Assembly (NCBI GenBank): GCA_013204985.1 | Contig: JABMLG010000004.1 | Location: 62,001-126,000 of the forward strand | DNA from: Microbacteriaceae bacterium VKM Ac-2855 | GTDB taxonomy: Bacteria; Actinomycetota; Actinomycetes; Actinomycetales; Microbacteriaceae | Reading direction: 5' to 3' | Length of the DNA: 64,000 nt | Shown here: piece after piece, positions 54,901 through 60,555 of the stretch | How the letters are laid out: every line of letters begins with the position of its first letter | Numbering within the stretch: position 1 is the first letter of the stretch | The notes under the pieces: generated by a model | The model's database searches: none | The model's input: only the letters and a program-made list of their open reading frames with translations | Told to the model about the DNA's origin: nothing | Translations under genes and position numbers: made by a program

Positions 54901-55319
54901 AGCAGCTCGAACTGCAGGCCGAGCGGGATGCCGATCGCGCCGTGGCTCGCGCCCTCGAGGATCGGCTCCAGCGCGCTGCGCCACTCGGGCACAGCATCCG
55001 CGGCACTCGTGCCGGGCTTGCTCAGCCCGCCCTGCTCCTCGGCGTCCAGGGCCGAGATCAGCACGGCGGCGACGTGCTTGCACTCCTTCTTCACCGGGCA
55101 GCTGCAGGAGCCGCCGAGGATCGCGAGGCTGTCGCCGTCGTCGCGCAACTGCACGCTGACCGCGTAGGGCGAGCGCCCGGATCCGCGGACCTGGCCGAAC
55201 AGCCGCGTGCGGCCGCCGAACCACTGCAGCTCGCTGACACGGTTGTCATCGACGTACGCCGAGCCGCGTTCGAAGGCGCCGGGACCGACGAGCGCGCGGA
55301 CATCCTGCTCGGTGTACAT
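51984..55319 (-). CDS. SNF2-family DEAD/DEAH-box helicase with SWIM zinc finger
   Basis: The 1111-residue ATPase has an N-terminal SWIM zinc finger (C72-S-C74, C80-K-H82), a long middle region, and a Swi2/Snf2 motor: Walker A DDMGLGKTVQSLALIA near residue 670, motif II LMLDEAQFVKN (DEAQ instead of DEAH), AITGTPMENN, then helicase C VLVFSQFTRFLGRV and DRAHRIGQTRSVLVYRLVA. Such proteins translocate on duplex DNA to remodel nucleoprotein. Start 55319 (MYTEQDVRAL) is chosen; MPGHT at 55334 is an alternative. Confidence 0.93.
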   Translation of the reverse strand: MYTEQDVRALVGPGAFERGSAYVDDNRVSELQWFGGRTRLFGQVRGSGRSPYAVSVQLRDDGDSLAILGGSCSCPVKKECKHVAAVLISALDAEEQGGLSKPGTSAADAVPEWRSALEPILEGASHGAIGIPLGLQFELLPGEPVRREAGRYNSYRPAPEPRPRLGVRPVRMGDRGRWVRTGTSWRDLGYLHYSHDYDERQIEVVREMQGLLAGHSASSYYSPDTWLYLDQCRSEAIWAALHAGVRAGIGLVMGDRDQAPLRILDTTATASIDVTRTTEGLELNSLVMVGPETITKDFGFIGDPSVGLYLWSGEGELRARPVTLVPFATPLVSSARSFLHATEPIRIPAAEESAFLTEHYQRLHQLFEIVSLDGTFQTPELPEPRLGLTIEHTAGAGVTGRWWWQYTVADARGAAGERLPLHPDGAVTYRDDAAEQRMLDELVEFGIDAVSTPRLVVPATRRLRATFELRGMETVAFMRDIVERLRESGDVDVEEVGQAVEYRPAEVAPVVAVQTVAQPGSRDWFNLEISVTVNDEAVPLAEIFLALARGDEFMVLPSGIYFALDDERFGKLRELIAEARELSDDPSGGLRISRFQSSLWDELVELGIVEKQAAAWRRAVEGLSGFTASGALETQPIPEGFTVTLRPYQQIGFDWLSFLYDNQLGGILADDMGLGKTVQSLALIARAMKQQAGEPGKNIRPFLVIAPTSVVPNWVGEARRFSPGLPTVGIDETSKKRGRALSAVVGDAQLVITSYALFRLDYESYAGIEWAGLMLDEAQFVKNRQAATHQLARKLDVPFKLAITGTPMENNVMELWSLLSIVSPGLFPSPSGFAEFYQKPIEREADQEKLVQLRRRIRPLMLRRTKELVATELPPKQEQTIEVELGPRQRKVYDTYLARERQRVLGLIGDFDKNRFAIFRALTTLRQVALDAALVDEAHATVPSTKLELLDELLADALAEGHRVLVFSQFTRFLGRVRSRLDASGISYAYLDGATKKRDEVIDQFRSGAAGVFLISLKAGGFGLNLTEADYCILLDPWWNPATEAQAVDRAHRIGQTRSVLVYRLVAKDTIEEKVMALKSAKAELFAAVMSDDATVSAGGITAEDVQELLR

Positions 55320-55467
55320 GGTGTGCCCGGGCATCGGCCTCGCAATCTGCGCGCTCCCGACGGAACGCATCCTTCTATTCAACCGCAGGTGGCTGGGTGC
55401 CGGTGACGGTCGGGTGGATGCGGGCCGTGCGGGCGGGCAGGTGCGCGAACCTCCGTACCATGGTCGA

Positions 55468-56610
55468 GTGCCCCGCCTCGCCGTCATCTCGGCCCACACG
55501 TCGCCGCTGGAGCGGCCGAGCACGGGCGACGCCGGCGGGATGAACGTCTACCTCGCGAGTGTGCTGCCCGAGATCGCGCGGCTCGGCTGGCAGGTCAGCG
55601 TGTACACGCGCGGCGAGGGCGTGCGGATGCTGGCGCCCGGCGTCGAGGTGATCGGCGTCCCCGTGGCGGCCGGCGACAAGTACGCGCTCGCTCGCGCGGC
55701 CGGCGAGTTCGCGGACGCAGCGCGCGGCTGCGACCTGGTGCACTCGCACTACTTCGTCTCGGGGATGGCCGGCGCCCTGCTCGGCGCGCCGCACGTGCAC
55801 TCGATGCACTCGATCTCTCTCGCCAAGAACGCCCGGCTCGCCCCGGGCGACGTGGCCGAGCCCGCCGAACGGATCGAAGCGGAGCGCTGGGTGCTCGATT
55901 CCGCGGACGCGGTGGTCGTCGCGGGCGTCTCCGAACGATCGACGATCGAGCGAGGCTACGGCGTGCCGGCCGAGCGGATCCACGTGGTGCCGCCCGGTGT
56001 GGATCCGCGGTTCGTCGCGGGGAGCGGGCCTCGCGCCGGAGTGGTGCTCGTGGGGCGCGTGCAACCGCTCAAGGGGCAGCTGCTCGCGGTGCAGGCTCTG
56101 CGGATGCTCGCGCAGAACATGTCGGGGCAGGGGATGCCGGCGGAGCGCGTGTCGGCGGATGTGCCGACCCTGACGATCGCGGGCGGCGCGGCGCCGGGGC
56201 GCGAGAGCTATCTCGACGAGGTGCGCGCCGCGGCGATCGGCCTCCCCGTCGAGTTCACCGGGCCGGTCGACCGCGACGAAGCGGCGCGTCTGCTGCGATC
56301 CGCCGCCGTCGCGCTGATGCCCAGCGCCGTCGAAACGTTCGGACTGGTGGCCCTCGAAGCGGCCGCGAGCGGCACGCCGGTGCTCGCGCGGCGCACCGAC
56401 GGCCTCACGGATGCGGTAGCCGAGGGCCGATCGGGGCTGCTGGTCGACTCGGCCGAACCGGCCGACTGGGCGGCCGCCCTCGGAGCGCTGATCGCGGATG
56501 CTCCGTTGCGCGAGCGCCTCGGCGCGGGCGGGATCGCCTGGGCGGGCGAGCACTCCTGGTCGCGCGCTGCATCCGATCTCGACACGCTCTACCGGCGCCT
56601 GCTGGGGTAG
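55468..56610 (+). CDS. Glycosyltransferase family 4, MshA-like
   Basis: The 380-residue GT-B enzyme resembles D-inositol-3-phosphate N-acetylglucosaminyltransferase, the first step of mycothiol synthesis: STGDAGGMNVYLASVLPEI at the acceptor site, HSHYFVSGMAGALLG, and the nucleotide-sugar motif MPSAVETFGLVALEAAASG with its ExxGxxxLEA-like glutamates. VVPPGVDPRF is typical of the family. It starts at GTG 55468, divergent from the helicase. A related GT4 function is possible. Confidence 0.82.
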   Translation: MPRLAVISAHTSPLERPSTGDAGGMNVYLASVLPEIARLGWQVSVYTRGEGVRMLAPGVEVIGVPVAAGDKYALARAAGEFADAARGCDLVHSHYFVSGMAGALLGAPHVHSMHSISLAKNARLAPGDVAEPAERIEAERWVLDSADAVVVAGVSERSTIERGYGVPAERIHVVPPGVDPRFVAGSGPRAGVVLVGRVQPLKGQLLAVQALRMLAQNMSGQGMPAERVSADVPTLTIAGGAAPGRESYLDEVRAAAIGLPVEFTGPVDRDEAARLLRSAAVALMPSAVETFGLVALEAAASGTPVLARRTDGLTDAVAEGRSGLLVDSAEPADWAAALGALIADAPLRERLGAGGIAWAGEHSWSRAASDLDTLYRRLLG

Positions 56611-56636
56611 CGCGGCAGCGGCTGCGCTACTGCGGT

Positions 56637-56687
56637 AGCCGAAGTGCTCCGCGAGCCGAAGTACTGCGCGAGCGGAACTACTCCGCG
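56637..56687. repeat. 17-bp imperfect tandem repeat, three copies, running into the ppgK end
   Basis: Units AGCCGAAGTGCTCCGCG, AGCCGAAGTACTGCGCG and AGCGGAACTACTCCGCG lie in tandem at 56637, 56654 and 56671. The third contains the ppgK stop codon, so the last residues of that protein come from repeat DNA. Confidence 0.8.
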
Positions 56688-57514
56688 AGCAGTTCGCCGC
56701 TGAGGTGTGCGCCCTCGGTGCTGCGGTGCCACGGAGCCAGGCGATCGGGCGAGACCGCGACCATCGCGGCGCCCGTGAAGCCCGCGTCGTTGCCGAAGTG
56801 CGCGGGGACCATCTCGGTGCCGATGTCGATGAACGACGCGAAGTCGTCGAAGACGTGCGCCGCCGCGCCGCCGATCACGAACAGCTGCGGCGAGAGCAGC
56901 GCCTCGAGGTGCCGGTAGTAGACCGTGAGCCGCGCGGCCCACTCCTCGAAGGTGATCCCGTCGCGGCGCACAGCCGAGAAGCCGACCTGCGGCTCGAAAT
57001 CGGGTCCGTCGATGTGCACGTGGCCGAGTTCGGAGTTGGGGATCACGACACCGTTGTAGACCAGAGCCGTACCGATGCCGGTGCCCAGGGTCGTGAAGAC
57101 GCAGAGCCCATCGTGATCGCGGATCGCTCCGAATTCGCGCTCGGCGACGCCGGCCGCATCCGCATCGTTGACGACGATGACGTCGACGCCGATTGCCTCC
57201 GAGAGCAGTGCCTGCGCATCCGTGCCCACCCACCGTTGCGAGACGTGGGTGGTCTGCCGCACGATACCGCCACGCACGATACCCGGGAAGCCGACGCCCA
57301 CGGGCGTACCCTCGACCGGCGACACGTCGCGGACGATCTGCCCGATCGCGGCGGCGAAGTCCTCGGGCTCCTTGCCCAGCGGATTCGCGAGCGCGAAGCG
57401 GCGGGAGGCACGCTCACCCGTGGTCACATCGACGAGCGAGGCCTTGATCGAGGTGCCCCCGATGTCGACGCCGACTGCGAAGCGCGGAAGAACGCCGTCA
57501 GGGGATGAGGTCAC
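56678..57514 (-). CDS. ppgK: Polyphosphate glucokinase (ROK family)
   Basis: The 278-residue enzyme phosphorylates glucose using polyphosphate or ATP. Features are the ATP loop VGVDIGGTSIKASLVD, VGFPGIVRGG, the catalytic-aspartate region VVNDADAAG, and LGTGIGTALVYNG followed by PNSELGH, typical of PpgK. It begins at GTG 57514 after CGGAG. It stands next to a conserved gene in the same direction. Its stop lies within a 17-bp repeat. Confidence 0.92.
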   Translation of the reverse strand: MTSSPDGVLPRFAVGVDIGGTSIKASLVDVTTGERASRRFALANPLGKEPEDFAAAIGQIVRDVSPVEGTPVGVGFPGIVRGGIVRQTTHVSQRWVGTDAQALLSEAIGVDVIVVNDADAAGVAEREFGAIRDHDGLCVFTTLGTGIGTALVYNGVVIPNSELGHVHIDGPDFEPQVGFSAVRRDGITFEEWAARLTVYYRHLEALLSPQLFVIGGAAAHVFDDFASFIDIGTEMVPAHFGNDAGFTGAAMVAVSPDRLAPWHRSTEGAHLSGELLAE

Positions 57515-57576
57515 GAAGGCTCCGAAAGGGTCGGGGGACGTACGAGTCTCTCAGAAGAACGCCGCCGGCTGACCGT

Positions 57577-58401
57577 TTATGCCTGATCGAACGCTTCGAG
57601 AACATAAGCGATGACCGGCTCGTACAGGTGCACCGCGATGCCGTCATCGATCGGCACCACGATCTCGATCGAGCCCTGCGCCTCGGCGACGAAGACCGCG
57701 GGGTCGTTGCAGTCGGCGATCGCGATCGTCGGGTAGCCGCGCCTGCCCGCGGCACCGGCCCAGCCGTGGTCGGCCACGACCAGGTCGGGGCGCACCCCCG
57801 CCGCCTCCAGCGCATCCAGCAGGGCGTTCATCGGCTCAGCGGCGTGCGTGTGCAGCAGCGAGCCGCCGCGGTACGCCGCAACCACTCCCCCGGTCTGCCA
57901 GAGGTAGAGGTGCGGGTCAGCGAGGTCGACGCGGATGCCGTCCGGCTTCGCGAACGGCAGGGCGTTCACATCGACCGCACGGGCGCCGGAGCGCCGGATC
58001 AGCTCGCGGTAGACGTCCATCAGCGTCGCCGGATGAGCGGTGGCGAACAGGATCAGCTCGTCGGCCCGCACGGCAGCGGCCAAGCGACGGCGGTAGGCGT
58101 CGAGCCGCGCCACGGTGAGGGCGGCGTCGATGCGGTCCTGCCCGGTCTCGAAGGTCGGGTCGGCGCTGATGCCGACGCGGTCGACCATCAGGTGCAGCAG
58201 CGACTCGAAACTCCAGTGCGCGGCGACGTCGACGCCGTACAGGTGCGCGGGCTCGCGCGCGGCGAGACGGCGGAGGTTGCCGAGATTGCTCGCGCGCGTG
58301 GTGAGGACGTCGCCGGCGAGCAGGGCTTCGTCGAGGTAGCGGGCGAGGTCATCGGCGTTCATCGGATCGGCGGACATCGGGGTGGCGTTCATCGGGGTCA
58401 C
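57577..58401 (-). CDS. Conserved actinobacterial protein often labelled phosphatase
   Basis: The 274-residue protein resembles a family that I recall being annotated as phosphatase in actinobacteria, but I cannot verify a reaction. Conserved-looking pieces are LFATAHPATLMDVYREL, GGSLLHTHAAEPMNALLDAL and VVADHGWAGAAGRRGYP followed by IADCNDP. His and Asp clusters suggest metal or phosphate chemistry. The start holds four in-frame ATGs in fourteen codons because of a short DNA repeat; the true start is uncertain between 58401 and 58362. Confidence 0.6.
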   Translation of the reverse strand: MTPMNATPMSADPMNADDLARYLDEALLAGDVLTTRASNLGNLRRLAAREPAHLYGVDVAAHWSFESLLHLMVDRVGISADPTFETGQDRIDAALTVARLDAYRRRLAAAVRADELILFATAHPATLMDVYRELIRRSGARAVDVNALPFAKPDGIRVDLADPHLYLWQTGGVVAAYRGGSLLHTHAAEPMNALLDALEAAGVRPDLVVADHGWAGAAGRRGYPTIAIADCNDPAVFVAEAQGSIEIVVPIDDGIAVHLYEPVIAYVLEAFDQA

Positions 58402-58423
58402 CCTAGCGATTTTCGATTTCGTG

Positions 58424-58452
58424 TTGACATCGCGATAGTTACCGATATATCT
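58424..58452 (+). promoter_or_regulatory. Promoter of the PadR gene with palindromic operator
   Basis: TTGACA at 58424-58429 is a perfect -35 box. TATATC/ATATCT lies 16-17 bp downstream as the -10. The palindrome GATATATC at 58444-58451 overlaps the -10, an arrangement that would let PadR repress its own gene. Confidence 0.75.
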
Positions 58453-58551
58453 TTAACCCATCGCAACCGATCGAAGAGCATCGCCGGATGAACCAGGTCG
58501 AACACCACGACGGATGCGACCCCATTCACTTCGAATCAGAAAGGGTTCACC

Positions 58552-59202
58552 ATGAACCGCACGCATTTTTCCCCGAACAACGATGGTCACTCCACCGAGA
58601 ACCACGCCCACCACGACCCGCGAGAGCGCTTCGGCCGCCCCCAGGACGGCGCACCGCGCCGCGGCCCGGGCGGACACGGCCGCGGCTTCGGCCCCGGCTT
58701 CGGCGGCTTCGGCCCCGACTTCCGTCCCGGCTTCGGCGGCCCCGGCTTCGGCCCCCGCGGAGGTCGCGCCCGCCGCGGCGACGTCCGCTCCGCGATCCTC
58801 TCCCTCCTCGCCGAGAACCCGAGCAACGGCTACGGCCTGATCAAGGCCATCGCCGAGAAGACCAACGGCGCCTGGAAGCCGAGCCCCGGCTCGGTCTACC
58901 CGACGCTGCAGCAGCTCGTCGATGAAGACCTCATCGTCGCCAGCGGCGAAGGCCGGCGCACCGAGTTCGAACTCACCGACGCGGGCCGCGCCTACGTCAC
59001 CGAGCATGCGGACGAGATGACCGCCGCGTGGGAGGCCACCCCCGGCCACTCCGAAGGCCACGCCGCCTTCTTCGAGAGCGTCGGCAAGCTGATGGGCGTC
59101 GTCCAGCAGTACCGCCACTCCGCCACGGATGCGCAGCGCGCCGCCGCGGTCGAGAAGCTCGACGAGGCCCGTCGCGCCCTGTACTTGATCCTGGCCGACT
59201 GA
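58552..59202 (+). CDS. PadR-family regulator with Gly/Phe/Arg-rich N-terminal extension
   Basis: The 216-residue protein has a 75-residue low-complexity head rich in Gly, Phe, Pro and Arg (for example GPGGHGRGFGPGFGGFGPDF) and then a PadR winged helix (GDVRSAILSLLAENPSNGYG, KPSPGSVYPTLQQLVDEDLI, RRTEFELTDAGRAYVTEH). A short C-terminal helix pair follows. AAAGGG precedes the ATG. The strong promoter with a palindrome at 58444 suggests autorepression. The target pathway is unknown. Confidence 0.88.
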   Translation: MNRTHFSPNNDGHSTENHAHHDPRERFGRPQDGAPRRGPGGHGRGFGPGFGGFGPDFRPGFGGPGFGPRGGRARRGDVRSAILSLLAENPSNGYGLIKAIAEKTNGAWKPSPGSVYPTLQQLVDEDLIVASGEGRRTEFELTDAGRAYVTEHADEMTAAWEATPGHSEGHAAFFESVGKLMGVVQQYRHSATDAQRAAAVEKLDEARRALYLILAD

Positions 59203-59322
59203 GTCAGTCCGACTCTCTCCTCGTTCCTCGTCGATCGCCGGCGGTCGGCTTCACGACGGTGACAGTGTCGGAGAGCCGGTTGCGCTCGCGCTGAGGTGGT
59301 GCAGGTCCGAGATCGCGCGGTG

Positions 59323-59353
59323 GCACGATCGCACACGGCACGATCGCACAACG
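59323..59353. repeat. Tandem repeat GGCACGATCGCACAC
   Basis: Two near-identical copies (15 and 16 bp) start at 59323 and 59338, followed by a truncated third copy. Confidence 0.75.
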
Positions 59354-59360
59354 GCACATG

Positions 59361-59394
59361 GAACGGCCCTTCCCAGAAACGGGGAGGGCCGTTC
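59361..59394. terminator. Bidirectional terminator-like hairpin
   Basis: Bases 59361-59374 pair with 59381-59394 (14 bp, one G-T) around a 6-base loop. It lies downstream of both padR (plus) and oleD (minus) and could terminate both. Confidence 0.7.
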
Positions 59395-59414
59395 GTCGTC
59401 GGCGGCACGCCTTC

Positions 59415-59536
59415 GTGTGTGAAACGAAGGATGAGGCGGAAGTGCACCCGATCAGCGGCGACGAGACCCGCGGGATTCCGCGGATTTCCGCCGGGCGTGG
59501 GAGGTGGCCGAGCGCGCCGTCCTTCGTTTCACACAC
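59415..59536. repeat. Element bounded by 17-bp perfect inverted repeats
   Basis: GTGTGTGAAACGAAGGA at 59415-59431 is exactly complementary to 59520-59536, enclosing 88 bp. The left arm also forms a small hairpin by itself (CCTTCGT with ACGAAGG). It may be a small mobile or structured element. Confidence 0.75.
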
Positions 59537-59598
59537 CGAGGCATGGTGACCGTCTCGTCATGGGCGGTGGGTGCGCCCCTGCCGTCAGCGGTGTGCCG

Positions 59599-60555
59599 TC
59601 AGCGGTAGGACGCAGCCAGGCGGGCGAAGCCCTCATCCAGCGAGACGGCCGGGGTCCAACCGAGCTCGGAGCGGACGGCACTCTGATCGAACCAGTGCGC
59701 GGTCGAGAGCTGCTCGGCGAGGAAGCGGGTCATCGGCGGCTCATCCGGTCCGCGCCACACCCGCTCCACGAGCGAGCCCGCGACGCGGGCGACGGAGGCG
59801 GGCACCGACCAGGCGGGCGGGCGGACGCCGGCGGCGCGACAGATGCCGGCCAGCAGTTCGGCGACCGGGCGCGGCTCGCCGTTCGTGATCACGTACGCGC
59901 GACCGTGGACGTCCTCCGCGCGATCGAGAGCCGCGACGAAAGCGCTCGCCGCGTTGTCGATGTAGGTGGTGTCGATCAACGCCTGGCCGTCGCCGAGCAG
60001 AGGCAGCCGGCCACTGCGAGCGCGCTCGACGATCCGAGCCACCAGCTGCGTGTCCCCCGGGCCCCAGACGAGATGAGGACGCACGACGACCACCGCGAAA
60101 CCGGCCGCATCCGCGGCGAGAGCGATGCGCTCGCCCTGCGCCTTGGTGCGCGCGTAGTCGCCGTGCGCGCGCTCGGGGTCGGCCGGTTCGGCGCCGACGC
60201 CCACGATCGAGGCCCCCGCGTGCGCGACCGACGGGGAGGACGTGTGCACGAAACGCGAGACACCCGCGTCGGCGGCGGCCGCGAGCAGCCCCCGCGTGCC
60301 GTCGACGTTGACGCGCACGAAGTCGCGCGGATCACCCGCGAGCGAGACCTTGGCGGCGAGGTGCACGACCGCCCCCATCCCGTCGACCGCGCGCGCGACC
60401 GCGCCGGCGTCGGTGAGCGAGCCCAGCGCATCCATCGCCCCGACGACACCGGATGCCCGACGCTGGAAGGTGCGCACCTCGTGCCCGGCGGTCAGCAACT
60501 CGCCCGCTACCGCCCGACCGAGCAGCCCGCTCGCGCCGGTGACCAGAACCTTCAC
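59599..60555 (-). CDS. oleD: NADPH-dependent 2-alkyl-3-oxoalkanoate reductase, OleD-like
   Basis: The 318-residue short-chain dehydrogenase reduces the beta-keto acid made by OleA to a beta-hydroxy acid in long-chain olefin synthesis. It has the nucleotide loop VTGASGLLGRAVAGEL, the active-site Y134-A-R-T-K138, and the 3-beta-HSD-like C-terminal region (VVVVRPHLVWGPGDTQLVAR). It begins at GTG 60555, overlapping the oleBC stop codon by 3 bases (GTGA). The assignment rests on similarity and on its place beside oleBC and oleA. Confidence 0.87.
   Translation of the reverse strand: MKVLVTGASGLLGRAVAGELLTAGHEVRTFQRRASGVVGAMDALGSLTDAGAVARAVDGMGAVVHLAAKVSLAGDPRDFVRVNVDGTRGLLAAAADAGVSRFVHTSSPSVAHAGASIVGVGAEPADPERAHGDYARTKAQGERIALAADAAGFAVVVVRPHLVWGPGDTQLVARIVERARSGRLPLLGDGQALIDTTYIDNAASAFVAALDRAEDVHGRAYVITNGEPRPVAELLAGICRAAGVRPPAWSVPASVARVAGSLVERVWRGPDEPPMTRFLAEQLSTAHWFDQSAVRSELGWTPAVSLDEGFARLAASYR

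Larger units (their letters stand above)
59203..59598. other. Repeat-rich spacer between padR and oleD
   Basis: This 396-bp gap contains no convincing gene. It holds a 15-16 bp tandem repeat (59323-59353), a 14-bp hairpin (59361-59394) and a 17-bp inverted repeat enclosing 88 bp (59415-59536), each listed separately. Confidence 0.6.
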
